This document shows, piece after piece, positions 1-11,763 of a DNA stretch of 64,000 nucleotides. The notes beneath the pieces were generated by a model. The model worked only from the letters and a program-made list of their open reading frames with translations. It ran no database searches and was not told where the DNA came from. Made by a program: the position numbers and the translations under genes. The stretch's first letter is position 1. Each line of letters opens with the position of its first letter. The DNA is from Minicystis rosea (GTDB lineage Bacteria; Myxococcota_A; Polyangia; Polyangiales; Polyangiaceae), in assembly GCA_001931535.1 (NCBI GenBank), contig CP016211.1:9842377-9906376 (forward strand), read 5' to 3'.

Positions 1-275
1 TACACGCCGTGGAGGCGCCCCGTGATGCGGATGGGCGCGCGCACGCCGGGCACCGGATCGAGCTTCTGGTAGAGGATGTTGCGGCGATCGAGCTCCGCGA
101 ACGCGTCGTTGTCGGTCATGTTCGCGTAGCGGTACGCGGGCGACGCTTCGGCGACCGCTGGATCCGGCACGACGAGGTACGGCGAGAACGCCTCCGCCGC
201 GGAGGGCAGCAGCGCCGCCGAAGCGAGCGCGAGGACAGCCGTCAGGGACCGGGGAGCAAGGCGGGGGACCGGCAC
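1..275 (-). CDS. secreted protein, N-terminal part only (possibly extensin-like)
   Basis: Reading leftward from a GTG at 275, an open frame of about 91 codons runs off the left edge of the window, so only the N-terminus is present. It opens with a signal peptide (basic start, hydrophobic stretch rich in Leu and Ala, AEA cleavage-like site near residue 29) and continues with a mature part containing the segment GVRAPIRITGRLHGV. That segment resembles, from memory only, the start of the extensin-like C-terminal domain in myxobacterial secreted proteins. No catalytic residues can be judged in the visible part. The GTG was chosen because no in-frame ATG precedes the signal peptide. Confidence 0.5.
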   Translation of the reverse strand, partial: MPVPRLAPRSLTAVLALASAALLPSAAEAFSPYLVVPDPAVAEASPAYRYANMTDNDAFAELDRRNILYQKLDPVPGVRAPIRITGRLHGV

Positions 276-430
276 GCGCCCGACTGTAACGAAAGGGAGA
301 GATAAGGCCAGAAAGCGGGCTTTCCTGAACAGACGACGAGAGCGCGTCTCCGCTCTTGAGTCGACCCGACTGCGCCGCACGGCTACGCTCCGCCGCCCCC
401 GTGAGCACGCCCTCCGACGTCGAGCCGCCC

Positions 431-1183
431 ATGAATCCGTACGCGCCTCCTTCGGGTGCACCGGATCCGGAGCCGCGGGCCGCGCTCGAGATCCGCACGA
501 GCGCACGAGGCCCGCTCATCGCGGCGACGATCACCACGGTGCTGGTGACGGCCGCGTCGTACCTCGCGCCCGAGCGCTACGCGGCGACGTTGGTGGGCGT
601 GATCTTCCTCGCGGCCACGTGGTGGCTCGTGCTCCGGCACGACGAGACCACCGTGCGCGCGTCCGGCCTCTCGCTCGGCGGATTGCTCGAGCCGACGGCG
701 CTCGATCCGAAGCGCATCGTACGCGAGGCCGCCGTCGCCGCCGCGTGGGCGCTGCTCCTCGTGGCCATCGTGTTCCCGCCGTTCTGGTTCGGATACCGAT
801 GGTGGTGGCACACGCGTCACGTCTTCATGATGCGCTGGCCGCCTTCGTTGTTCGACGAGATCGCGGGGCAGCTCGTGGTCATCGCGCTGCCCGAAGAGGC
901 CTTTTTTCGCGGCTATCTGCAGACCTCGCTGGATCGCGCGTGGCCGCCGCGCTGGCGCATCCTCGGCGCCGATCTCGGCCCCGGCTGGCTCCTCGCGGCC
1001 GCCATCTTCGCGGTCGGGCACGTGCTCACCATCCGGCATCCGGCGCGGCTCGCGGTGTTCTTTCCGGCGCTGATCTTCGGCTGGATGCGGAGCCGGACCG
1101 GCGGCATCGGCGCGTCGGTCCTGTTCCACGCATCGTGCAACGTGTTCTCGGCGACGCTGGGGCGCGGCTACGGGCTCATGTGA
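431..1183 (+). CDS. CPBP-family intramembrane glutamic protease, myxosortase-like
   Basis: About 250 residues with several membrane segments. The CPBP/Abi signature is complete: EEAFFRG at 155-161 (Glu155, Glu156, Arg160), FAVGH with His197, and HASCN with His233 and Asn237. In myxobacteria a subset of this family, the myxosortases, has been proposed to process the C-terminal MYXO-CTERM signal, and two proteins with such tails are encoded at 24925-25437 and 40464-41720. I infer a myxosortase-like role from this; a general CPBP protease is the alternative. The ATG at 431 (MNPYAPP) was preferred over an in-frame GTG at 401 and TTG at 356, neither of which has a better ribosome binding site. It ends exactly where the convergent lipoprotein gene ends. 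Confidence 0.78.
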   Translation: MNPYAPPSGAPDPEPRAALEIRTSARGPLIAATITTVLVTAASYLAPERYAATLVGVIFLAATWWLVLRHDETTVRASGLSLGGLLEPTALDPKRIVREAAVAAAWALLLVAIVFPPFWFGYRWWWHTRHVFMMRWPPSLFDEIAGQLVVIALPEEAFFRGYLQTSLDRAWPPRWRILGADLGPGWLLAAAIFAVGHVLTIRHPARLAVFFPALIFGWMRSRTGGIGASVLFHASCNVFSATLGRGYGLM

Positions 1184-1705
1184 TCAGGGCGCCGATCCTT
1201 TGAGCCCGAACAGCTCGTTCACGCTCTGATCGGTGCGCTGCGCGCTCTTCACGATGGCCTCGTAGACGTCGTCGCCGGTGAGGCCCTTCTTGCGCTCGCG
1301 CTCGACCAACATCTCGAAGGTGGGGCCATCGGGGTTGCCGTACTTCTCCTGATCGCGCTTCTGGAGCAGCGCGATCTCGGCCGCGTTCTTCATCATGGCG
1401 CGCGTGGTTTGGCGGGCGTCGTGGCGCATTTGGAAGGCGCGGCGAGCGCGCTCTTCGGCGGGGAGATGCTCCTGCTTCCACGCTTCGTTGGCGGGGCCGA
1501 TGGCGGCGACCATGCGCAGGTAGGCCGCGCGGATCTCGGCGTCCTCCCACGAGGTACCGGCGCGCTTCATCTCTTCGGCCTGCGCCACCGACGTGGGCAC
1601 CGGCTTGTTGCTCGGCGCCTCGCCCGCGCCGGTCCCCGCGCGCGCGCAGCCGGCGAGCAGGGCGACGACGAACACGAACCGCACGAAGCCGGCGCGGAGG
1701 CTCAT
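1184..1705 (-). CDS. small lipoprotein of unknown function
   Basis: 173 residues. The N-terminus has a basic start, a hydrophobic stretch and LLAGC, a lipobox placing the lipidated Cys near residue 19. The mature part is hydrophilic and charged, probably mostly helical, with no recognised domain. Its stop codon abuts that of the CPBP protease on the other strand. Start at the ATG at 1705 because it sits right before the signal peptide. I do not recognise the family. Confidence 0.65.
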   Translation of the reverse strand: MSLRAGFVRFVFVVALLAGCARAGTGAGEAPSNKPVPTSVAQAEEMKRAGTSWEDAEIRAAYLRMVAAIGPANEAWKQEHLPAEERARRAFQMRHDARQTTRAMMKNAAEIALLQKRDQEKYGNPDGPTFEMLVERERKKGLTGDDVYEAIVKSAQRTDQSVNELFGLKGSAP

Positions 1706-1846
1706 CACGTCATGGTGCCCGCGCCGCCCGCGTGGCTCAACCATCGCGACGCAGGCATGCGCCAACGCCGTGAAAGGTGACGCGCGTCGCGCCGCGCGCA
1801 GGCGGCCCCTTCCCTCCCCGTCCCATCCGAGCGATGCCGAACGCGC

Positions 1847-2599
1847 ATGTCGGAGCAGACCTATTTCCGGTTCGACGAGGTCTTCGACGCCGAGGAGTAC
1901 CTCCACTTCTACGAGGACACGCTGCGCGACGAGGACACGCCGCGACAGGTCGATTTCCTGGAGCGGACGCTCGCCCTCACGCCGGGCGCGCGCATCGTCG
2001 ATCTCGGCTGCGGCCATGGCCGCCACGCCAACGAGCTCGCGCGGCGCGGTCATCAGGTGCTCGGCGTCGATCTGGTCATGGGCTTCCTCGAGCGCGCCCG
2101 CGAGGAGGCGCGGCGCGAAGGGCTCTCGGTCGAGTACGCGCTCGGCGACGTGCGCGGGCTCGGCGTGATGGAGTCGTTCGATCACGCCATCGCCTTGTTC
2201 GACGCCTTCGGCTTCCTCGACGACGAAGGCAACGCGGCGTGGCTGCGCGCGGCGGCGCAGGCGCTCGTGCCCGGCGGGAGCTTGCTCCTCGATCTGCGCA
2301 ACCGCGATTGGATCGTGCGCAACATCCTCCCCGTGACGGTGCTCGACAAAGGGGACGACCTGATGATCGACCGCCACGCCTTCGACACCACGACCGGCCG
2401 CCTCGCCGATCGCCGCACCTACGTGCGCAACGGCCGCGCGCGCACCGTCACGTTCTCCATCCGCTTGTACGCGCTCACCGAGATCACCGCGCTGCTCCGC
2501 GACGCCGGCCTCACGGTCGAGCGCACGTGGGGCGGCTGGGACGGCGCGCCCATCTCGATGGCGAAGAACCGCATGCTGGTGCTCGCGCGCAAGACGTAG
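1847..2599 (+). CDS. SAM-dependent methyltransferase
   Basis: 250 residues. Class I methyltransferase motif I is clear (IVDLGCGHGRHANELA, about residues 45-60), followed by the acidic residue at the end of strand 2 (VLGVDL) that binds the SAM ribose, then a motif with DAFGFLDD. The substrate cannot be told. The C-terminal third forms a mixed alpha/beta cap as in the methyltransferase 25/11 group. It stands alone between oppositely oriented genes, so there is no operon clue. Small-molecule methylation is the most likely role. Confidence 0.85.
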   Translation: MSEQTYFRFDEVFDAEEYLHFYEDTLRDEDTPRQVDFLERTLALTPGARIVDLGCGHGRHANELARRGHQVLGVDLVMGFLERAREEARREGLSVEYALGDVRGLGVMESFDHAIALFDAFGFLDDEGNAAWLRAAAQALVPGGSLLLDLRNRDWIVRNILPVTVLDKGDDLMIDRHAFDTTTGRLADRRTYVRNGRARTVTFSIRLYALTEITALLRDAGLTVERTWGGWDGAPISMAKNRMLVLARKT

Positions 2600-2650
2600 T
2601 GCCGCGCCCGACGAAGCGATCGAGAGAGCCGACGCCAGGCCCGAGGGAAC

Positions 2651-3277
<627 letters not shown>

Positions 3278-3380
3278 TTTCGCGCCCTCGATAGCACGAC
3301 CACGGGCCGATCCGTACGACGACCAGCGCGCAGCGACGCCGCCCGGCCGCGCCGGCGCGATTTCGGCTACGATTCCGCCG

Positions 3381-4076
3381 ATGAATGAGGCCTCCGAAAG
3401 CGTGCTGCCGCGGCCGGTCGCGCCGCGCCGAGCCGCGCTCTTCGACCTGGATCGCACCTTGGTGCGCCGCGAAACGGCCAGTCTGTACGTTCGCTACCAA
3501 GTCGACAGCGGCCAGGCCACGTGGATGGACTTGGCCCGCACCCTCTATTGGGTGGGCCAGTACACGCTCGGCATCCTCGATGCGCAGCGGATCGCCGATC
3601 GCACCATCCGCACCCTCGCCGGGATGCCCGAGACCGTGATGGCCGCACGCTGCGACGACTGGTTCTCCCGCTACGTCGAGCCGCACATCACCGACGCGGG
3701 ACGCGAGGCGGTGCGCCGTCATCAAGCGGCCGGCGATCTCTGCGCCATCGTCACCGGCACGTCGCCCTACGCGTCGTGGCCGCTGGCCCGGCGGCTCGGG
3801 ATCGAGCACGTGGTGTCGACCGTGTTCGAGGTCGACGAGCACCGCCGCTTCACGGGCCGACCGTCGATGCCGCTCTGCCTCGGCGAAGGCAAGCTCACGC
3901 GCGCCGAGCAGCTCGCGGAAACGTGCGGATTTCGGCTCGCGGACGCGGTGTTCTACACGGACAGCATCAGCGACCTGCCGCTGCTCGAACGGGTGGCCGA
4001 GCCCGTGGTGGTGAACCCCGATCCGCGGCTCCGGCGCGTCGCGGAGAAGCGACGCTGGCGCATCGAGCGCTGGTGA
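3381..4076 (+). CDS. HAD-superfamily phosphatase (HAD-IB, SerB-like)
   Basis: 231 residues. HAD motif I is FDLDRTLV (about 21-28; nucleophile Asp plus the +2 Asp), motif II is IVTGTS, and motif IV is YTDSISDLPLLE with the paired Asp residues. The layout matches the HAD-IB group that includes phosphoserine phosphatase and various phosphotransferases with a helical cap; the cap is at about 35-100. The physiological substrate is not deducible. Start at the ATG at 3381; its last codon abuts the stop of the convergent TPR gene in a shared TGATCA. Confidence 0.82.
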   Translation: MNEASESVLPRPVAPRRAALFDLDRTLVRRETASLYVRYQVDSGQATWMDLARTLYWVGQYTLGILDAQRIADRTIRTLAGMPETVMAARCDDWFSRYVEPHITDAGREAVRRHQAAGDLCAIVTGTSPYASWPLARRLGIEHVVSTVFEVDEHRRFTGRPSMPLCLGEGKLTRAEQLAETCGFRLADAVFYTDSISDLPLLERVAEPVVVNPDPRLRRVAEKRRWRIERW

Positions 4077-5345
4077 TCACCGCCAGCGATACGACACGCC
4101 GAGCGGCACCACGAAGGCCGAGCCCGGCGAGCCCGCGAGGAAGAACGGCTGCGCGTTGATGGCGAAGGCGCCGCTCGCCGATCGAAAGAGCTCGGCGCGC
4201 AGCTCGAAGCCGAGGCCGAAGGCCATCTCGGTCGTGGCCGTCATCGGGTGGTTGTCGTACGTCTCCAGACGATAGGGCGGCTCGACCGCGACGTTGCCGT
4301 AGCGCTCCGATTGGCTCGCGGTTCCCATGAGCAGCGAGCCGCCGACCCAGAGCGGGCCCCACATGTGGAGCGACACGCTCGGCCCAGTCGCGAAGATGGC
4401 GCCGCCGCGCAGGCGCGGGCCCGCGATGATGCGCCCGCCGAGATGGAGCCAATCCGTCGCCGCGAAGCCGGCGAACAAGCTCACGCCGCCGACGAGGCTG
4501 CCCTGCCGTCCCAAGCTGTACGTGCAGCGCGCGCGGGCACAGGTATCGTGCTCGACGCCGCTCGGCGTGTCTTGCACGACCGCGATGCCACCCGGATCGT
4601 CGTCGAGGGAGACGCGATCCATGCTGCCCGACATGTACCCGGCGAAGAGGCCGGCCTCGAACACCCACCGGCCGAGGCGCGGCGAAGGCGGAGGCGCAGG
4701 CGTCGACTCGACGGGCGGCGCCGGCTCCACGGGAACGGGCTCGGCCGGCGCGGGCTCGACGATCGGCGCTGGGACTGCGGCCAGCGCGGTGACCTCGATC
4801 TTCTTGCGCTCGGCTTCGCGGATCACGAGGTGGCTCGCGTGCTCGATGCGGCCGGCGGCGGTGACGAGGACGACGTGCTCGCCCGGATCGATGGGCATGT
4901 CCTTGCCCCACGCGAGGCGCTGAATCTCGGCGCCGTCGAAGGTCACGCGCACGCTCTGCGCTTCGGCCTCGGGGCTGACGGTGATGGTGAGCCACGGCAA
5001 GCGCGGCTCGAGCGCGGCGAGGCGTTGCTCGGCGAGGCGCGTGCGCGCCGCCTGCCCCTCGGTGCGCGCGGCCACGAGCGCGTCGTGGAACTCGGCCCAC
5101 GCGGTGGCGATGCGGCCCATGCGCTCGTGACAAGCCGCGACGTTGAGCAGCGTGCCGCCGCGCGGCTCGAGGCGCTGGCTCTGCTCGAGCTTGGGGCAGG
5201 CTTCGGCGAAGCGCTCGTCGAGCATGAGCGCGCGGCCCTCGCGGAAGAGGCGCGCGCCTTCGCTCTCGTCGGCGCGCGCCTCGGCGGTGACGAGCACCGC
5301 GGCCGTGGTCACGAAGCAGAAGCGCAGGAAAGAAGAAGGTGCCAT
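4077..5345 (-). CDS. TPR-containing envelope protein with beta-rich C-terminal domain
   Basis: 422 residues. A signal peptide ends near ARA at about 24. It is followed by a TPR-like N-terminal region (ARLFREGRALMLDERFAEACPKLEQS), as in many myxobacterial periplasmic proteins, then a PEGA-like beta segment (PWLTITV...GEHVVLVTAAG). A Pro/Glu-rich linker (VEPAPAEPVPVEPAPP) leads to about 190 residues of alternating Gly/aromatic strands that end in Tyr-Arg-Trp-Arg, suggesting an outer-membrane beta-barrel. Function unknown. The start at 5345 places the signal peptide at the very N-terminus. Confidence 0.75.
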   Translation of the reverse strand: MAPSSFLRFCFVTTAAVLVTAEARADESEGARLFREGRALMLDERFAEACPKLEQSQRLEPRGGTLLNVAACHERMGRIATAWAEFHDALVAARTEGQAARTRLAEQRLAALEPRLPWLTITVSPEAEAQSVRVTFDGAEIQRLAWGKDMPIDPGEHVVLVTAAGRIEHASHLVIREAERKKIEVTALAAVPAPIVEPAPAEPVPVEPAPPVESTPAPPPSPRLGRWVFEAGLFAGYMSGSMDRVSLDDDPGGIAVVQDTPSGVEHDTCARARCTYSLGRQGSLVGGVSLFAGFAATDWLHLGGRIIAGPRLRGGAIFATGPSVSLHMWGPLWVGGSLLMGTASQSERYGNVAVEPPYRLETYDNHPMTATTEMAFGLGFELRAELFRSASGAFAINAQPFFLAGSPGSAFVVPLGVSYRWR

Positions 5346-5489
5346 GTCGAAGAACCTCGAGGAACGCTGCGAAACGCCGTTCGCGCGCTTCCCCGCAATC
5401 GGGGTCGCATGCGATGATCGGCGCCGCGCGAAGCGGCTAGGATTTGCTCTCGATCGCTTCATTGACCGTCCGGCGCTCACCCTTTAGCC

Positions 5490-6217
5490 ATGGCCGACGA
5501 TTTTCTCGACGCGACCGGGGGGCGGTTCCCGCCGACCCGCCATTCGGCCGTCCGCGCCGTTGCAGGCAACGATCCAGCCGAGCGTGCACGAGCTTTCGAC
5601 ATCCTCGTGCGGGCTTACTACAAGCCCGTCTACAAACACCTGCGCGTTCGCTTCCGCCGGGACGCCGAGGACGCGCGCGATCTCACCCAAGGCTTCTTCG
5701 CGCGCGCCTTCGAGAAGCGATACTTCACCGACTTCGATCCGGCGCGGGCCCGCTTCCGCACCTACCTCAAGGTCTGCCTCGATCGCTTCGCCATGGAGCA
5801 GGCCCGCAGCGAGCAGCGACAGAAGCGCGGCGGCGGCGCCACGCGGCTCCACCTCGATTTCGAGGGCGCGGAGCGCGAGCTCCTGCGCGAGGGCGCGTTC
5901 GTCGATCCGGAGAGCGTCTTCGACCGCGAGTGGGTGCGCGGCCTCTTCGCCGAAGCCGTCGAGGCCCTGCGGGAAGCCTGCGCCGAGAGGCCCGTGCGCT
6001 TCACCCTCTTCCAGCGCTACGTCCTCGACGACGGCGCCGAGCGCCCGACCTACGCGGAGCTCGCGGCCGAGCTCGGCATCGCGATCACCGACGTGAACAA
6101 CCACCTCGCCGCCGCGCGAAGGGAGTTTCGCGCCATCGTGGTGGCGCTCCTCCGCGAGCACACCACGAGCGAAGAGGAGCTGCGCGAGGAAGCGCGCGCG
6201 GTGCTGGGGAGCGCGCC

Positions 6218-6221
<4 letters not shown>
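5490..6221 (+). CDS. ECF-like RNA polymerase sigma factor
   Basis: 243 residues. Region 2 is visible as a helical segment with AYYKPVYKHLRVRF, DAEDARDLTQGFFARAFEK and ARFRTYLKVCLDRF (about 35-105). Region 4, with a helix-turn-helix, is PTYAELAAELGIAITDVNNHLAAARREFRAIV near the C-terminus. This resembles the ECF-like sigma factors of Myxococcota and Planctomycetes that lie beside Ser/Thr kinase genes. No anti-sigma gene is adjacent. Its TGA overlaps the GTG start of the downstream kinase in a GTGA, so the two are probably translationally coupled. I infer that phosphorylation, rather than anti-sigma release, controls it. Confidence 0.82.
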
Positions 6222-8479
<2,258 letters not shown>

Positions 8480-8506
8480 TCGAGAACGAGGCGCCGCGCT
8501 CGAGAG

Positions 8507-8650
8507 GAGATTTCAACGCAAAGTCGCAGAGTCGCAAAGACGCAAAAAGACGCGGAGGAATCGGGATTTCGTGACTCGGCAACGAATCACCGCGAGGCCA
8601 AACCCTTCATGTGTTTTTGCGTCTTCGCGTCTTCGGCGCTCGCTTCTCCA
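8507..8650. repeat. dispersed GCAAAGACG inverted-repeat element, copy 1
   Basis: Intergenic element beginning GAGATTTCAACGCAAAG and ending in the complementary TTTTTGCGTCTTCGCGTCTT, so the ends can pair into a long imperfect hairpin. The interior (GGGATTTCGTGACTCG, then CGCGAGGCCAAACCCTTCA) matches copy 3 near 48,400 closely. It lies between the tandem kinase stop and the peroxiredoxin start and has no coding frame of its own. Confidence 0.7.
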
Positions 8651-8704
8651 TGACTCATGGGCGCGTCGTGCTGATCTAGACTGCGCCTCCACGAGGAGGC
8701 TCCC

Positions 8705-9142
8705 ATGTTGAAGACGGGCGACGCTGCCCCTGCTTTCAAGGTCCAGGATCATCTCGGCCGTTCGCATTCGCTCGGCGACTACCGGGGCAAGACGCTGGTG
8801 CTCTGGTTTTACCCCAAGGCCGACACGCCCGGGTGCACGCGCGAGGGCTGTGCGTTCCGCGATCTCGCGGCCGAGTTCGCCAAGAAGAACGCCGCCATCC
8901 TGGGCGTGTCGTTCGACACCGCGGCGGAGAACCGTGCCTTCGCCGACAAGTTCAGCTTCAACTTCCCGCTCCTCTGCGACACCGACCGCGCGCTCGGCGT
9001 GGCCTACGGCGCCGCCGACGACACGTCCGCAGGCAACGCGCGCCGCATCGGCGTGGTCATCGACGCCGAGGGCAAGGTCAAGGAGTACCTCCCCAAGGTC
9101 GACGCCTCGACGTATCCGCACGAAGTGCTCGGCCGCATCTGA
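8705..9142 (+). CDS. bcp: thioredoxin-dependent peroxiredoxin (PrxQ/Bcp type)
   Basis: 145 residues, close to the usual Bcp length. The active-site loop is KADTPGCTREGCAFRD with peroxidatic Cys44 and resolving Cys49, the five-residue spacing typical of atypical two-Cys PrxQ/Bcp enzymes, which reduce organic peroxides and H2O2 with thioredoxin. The thioredoxin-like fold is supported by LVLWFYPK, LGVSFDT and FPLLCDTDR. The ATG at 8705 is preceded by GAGGAGG, a good ribosome binding site. It follows the first inverted-repeat element and appears monocistronic. Confidence 0.9.
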   Translation: MLKTGDAAPAFKVQDHLGRSHSLGDYRGKTLVLWFYPKADTPGCTREGCAFRDLAAEFAKKNAAILGVSFDTAAENRAFADKFSFNFPLLCDTDRALGVAYGAADDTSAGNARRIGVVIDAEGKVKEYLPKVDASTYPHEVLGRI

Positions 9143-9203
9143 GCCGCACGCAGGACACGCGTCCTCTCCGCTTCGGCCGGCGCTGCTGTCGCGGCGCCCT
9201 CCC

Positions 9204-9947
9204 CTATGGATTGGTGCAATCGAGGTCGAGCAGATCCTCGGCGTGCGCGCGGTCGAAGCTGTCGAGCGCGATGAAGGATTCATCCTTCTGCCCGATCACC
9301 GCCAGCGTGTGCTGACCCATGTGGTGCCACGCCTGAGGCTTGTCCCGGAGGAGCTGGAAGGGGCTCGTCTTGTAGATCTCGTTCTTGCCGAGCCGCCGTG
9401 TGTCGAACGAATGGCCGCCGAAGGTGAGCGAGACGCCTCCCCAGCTCGGTTTGATCTCGTGGGCGCGCTTCTCCAGCGTCTCCCGCACCTCTCGCTTCAC
9501 GCACGCGGCGTGGATGTGGAGCTGGTCCTGCTCGCGGCACGGCTCGCAATTGATGGCGAGCCCCATGTGCTCCTTGGGGCGCTGCACGTAGCGCTTGGCT
9601 TGGTCCCAAGCGTGGTCCCAGAAGTTGAAGCTCGGCGCTTGCACCTGCGGGTCCTCGATCCCCGTCACCCGCATCGTCGGCACCGTGAGCACGTGCGACT
9701 TGTGGTGCGCGTCGGCGATGACGACGAACTGCTGCGCCAGGTTGACGTACGCGCATTGCGAAGGATCGCTCTTGCACGCCACTACCTTCTGCCAGAGGCA
9801 GGTTCGATCGGTGCCGTAGTCGCAGTGGTGCGGCGGCCCTCCGCGCGCGGTGATGACCACGGCCGTGAGCGTCAGGGCCGTGCCGATCAGCGCCGCGACA
9901 CGACCCCATCGCCCGCTGGCTCGATGAACCAGGGAATCCTTCTTCAT
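9204..9947 (-). CDS. CDP-diacylglycerol pyrophosphatase-like protein
   Basis: 247 residues. A membrane-anchor or signal segment near residues 15-38 is followed by a domain with GLAINCEP, DQLHIHAACVKREV and AWHHMGQHTLAVIG. The QLHIH segment and the preceding WDHAWDQAKR match the CDH family, HIT-like enzymes that hydrolyse CDP-diacylglycerol to phosphatidate and CMP at the inner membrane. It is about the length of E. coli Cdh. Start at the ATG at 9947 (MKKDSL) because GGGGAGGGGG lies just upstream; a GTG 15 bases earlier is possible. It converges with the peroxiredoxin gene. Confidence 0.75.
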   Translation of the reverse strand: MKKDSLVHRASGRWGRVAALIGTALTLTAVVITARGGPPHHCDYGTDRTCLWQKVVACKSDPSQCAYVNLAQQFVVIADAHHKSHVLTVPTMRVTGIEDPQVQAPSFNFWDHAWDQAKRYVQRPKEHMGLAINCEPCREQDQLHIHAACVKREVRETLEKRAHEIKPSWGGVSLTFGGHSFDTRRLGKNEIYKTSPFQLLRDKPQAWHHMGQHTLAVIGQKDESFIALDSFDRAHAEDLLDLDCTNP

Positions 9948-10134
9948 CGCCCCCTCCCCCACGAGCCGTCCGCGCTCGAATCGTGGCCTCTATCGGGAAG
10001 CTAGGACCCGCGATCGAGCACCGCAACGCAGCCCGCGCGCCGCATCGAGGTCGCCCGAACCTCGAAGAAGTCCCGAGAGACCCTGATCCTCGGATTCGCC
10101 TCCGGGGGTATGGCCTTTGCTAACATCGCCGAGC

Positions 10135-10656
10135 ATGTCGAAACACTTCATCCTTGCATCGCTTCTCGCGCTCACTGCCGCCCTCTCCACGTCGTGCTCG
10201 TTGTTGGAGGGGAGGGGTTGCACGGAGATCGGGTGCGACGATCATGTCACGGCCAACTTCGTCGACCTTCTCGGGGCCCCCAGCGATACCTTGCCACTGA
10301 CGGTCGAGGCCTGCCTCGATGGTCAGTGTGTCACGGCGACCGTGGACCTCGGGAGCAGCAACACCAACGGCTCGGACTGCAACGTCAGCGCGCAGGGGAC
10401 GGCGTGCTGCACCATCACGACGCCCGTCGCCGGCGTGTCGTGCCTCGCCACCGTGGGAGGCCCGGTCGCCATCACGTTCCCGCTGCTGAACGGCGCGTCC
10501 TCGGCGAGCCACACGCTCGAGGGCACCATCCGCGACAAGGACGGCACCAAGATTTTCTCCGCCCAGAAGGCGGTGACGATCGCCACCTTCCAGCCGAACG
10601 GGCCCGACTGCGAGCCCACGTGCCATCAGGGCGAGGCGAGCTTCGGAGCGAATTGA
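10135..10656 (+). CDS. Cys-containing lipoprotein of unknown function
   Basis: 173 residues with an N-terminal signal and lipobox LSTSC (Cys near residue 21). The mature part has about ten further cysteines in pairs such as GCTEIGCDD, ACLDGQC and GTACC, and alternating hydrophobic residues that suggest a beta-sandwich. The pattern implies disulphides in the periplasm or on the surface. No family recognised. The start at 10135 (MSKHF) directly precedes the signal; an upstream in-frame ATG at 10117 would add six residues. Confidence 0.65.
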   Translation: MSKHFILASLLALTAALSTSCSLLEGRGCTEIGCDDHVTANFVDLLGAPSDTLPLTVEACLDGQCVTATVDLGSSNTNGSDCNVSAQGTACCTITTPVAGVSCLATVGGPVAITFPLLNGASSASHTLEGTIRDKDGTKIFSAQKAVTIATFQPNGPDCEPTCHQGEASFGAN

Positions 10657-10765
10657 CCGTGAAGAGGTGACCATCGACGGTGCGCGGATCACCGCCGCGC
10701 GCGCCGCGTTCGCTCACGCATCGCGGACGGCCCCGACGCCGGAGCCGTCCCGATGCCTCGCGAGA

Positions 10766-11587
10766 TCAGCCGGTCGCCGCGTGGACGCCGCCCTGTCCAT
10801 CGGTGGGCTCGTTCTTGGGCGTGGGGCGCGCGGTGCGGCGACCGACGTAGAGGGAGGGCGCGAGCTCGTCGGCGTCGCCTTCGTTCCAGCGCAGGTAGGT
10901 GACGGCGCGGCGGGTCTCGTTGTACGCGCGCACGAAGAGCGTGAAAGCGCGGCGGCGTTGATCGGCGGCGGCGGTGGGCGAGAGCGGCGTGCCGTGGACG
11001 CGGGCGCCGAGCGCGGCCAGCACCAGCGGGCCGAGATCGCCCGCGCGGGTCACCTCGTCCACCGTCGCCGCGGTCCGGTGCTCGATCTCCGGCCACCGGC
11101 TCAAGAACAGGGCCGAGAGCGCGACCAGATCGTTGGCGGTGTCGACGTGGCCCTGGCCCGCGCGGATGGCGGCCACCGCGTCGGCGTCGAGCCAATCGCG
11201 CCGCGCCAGCGCTTCGGCATCGGCGAGCAACATCGCGCGGAGCGGCGCCGCCTCGGCGAGCAGCGTGGCCACGCGATCGTCCACGACCTCGGGCGGGAGC
11301 CACGCGATGTGGGCGTGGTAGGCGGCGAGCGCGTAGGTCTCGAGATCGTCGAGGAAGCCGATGGGATGTCGGGGCAGCGCGGCCACGATGGCGGCGCGCA
11401 GCGCCTGTAAGTGCGGCGCGACGCCGAGAGCCACGGCGACGGCCTGCGGGATGTCGATGTTGATGGTGGCGAGCTTGGACCGGTCGAGCGCCGCCATCTC
11501 GTCGGCGACGGCGTTGAGCGCGAGCTCCGACTTCACCGGCGCGTCGGGCTTCTTCGGGGACGGGACCTTCTTCTTCAGAGCGGGCAT
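10766..11587 (-). CDS. conserved-looking hypothetical protein, helical
   Basis: 273 residues, without signal peptide or membrane helices. After a Lys/Pro-rich start (MPALKKKVPSPKKP) it is almost wholly helical and rich in Ala and Leu, with DIPQAVAVALGVAPHLQALR and LFVRAYNETRRAVTYLRW as landmarks; the latter two-thirds could form a four-helix bundle. GAGGAG about eight bases before the ATG at 11587 supports the start. I do not recognise the family. It is flanked by a convergent lipoprotein and a short-chain dehydrogenase, with about 175 bp before the latter. Confidence 0.65.
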   Translation of the reverse strand: MPALKKKVPSPKKPDAPVKSELALNAVADEMAALDRSKLATINIDIPQAVAVALGVAPHLQALRAAIVAALPRHPIGFLDDLETYALAAYHAHIAWLPPEVVDDRVATLLAEAAPLRAMLLADAEALARRDWLDADAVAAIRAGQGHVDTANDLVALSALFLSRWPEIEHRTAATVDEVTRAGDLGPLVLAALGARVHGTPLSPTAAADQRRRAFTLFVRAYNETRRAVTYLRWNEGDADELAPSLYVGRRTARPTPKNEPTDGQGGVHAATG

Positions 11588-11763
11588 GGCTGAGCTCCTC
11601 GTTGCAAATGGAGCCGTGCCCCGCCGGCTCCACGAGCCGGCCGACCACGGCCCTCATTTGGTTCATCGACACGAGCCCGACCGAAGTTGCGTGACCGGGG
11701 CGATTTTTTTCTCGAACGCTCCTCCGAAGGCTCGGCGCCGCCCTCGCCGCTCCCTCGGCAGGC

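Noticed and set aside
383..1129. Long minus-strand frame opposite the CPBP protease
   Set aside because: Antisense shadow of a gene with complete family motifs; its product is His/Arg/Glu-rich without structure.
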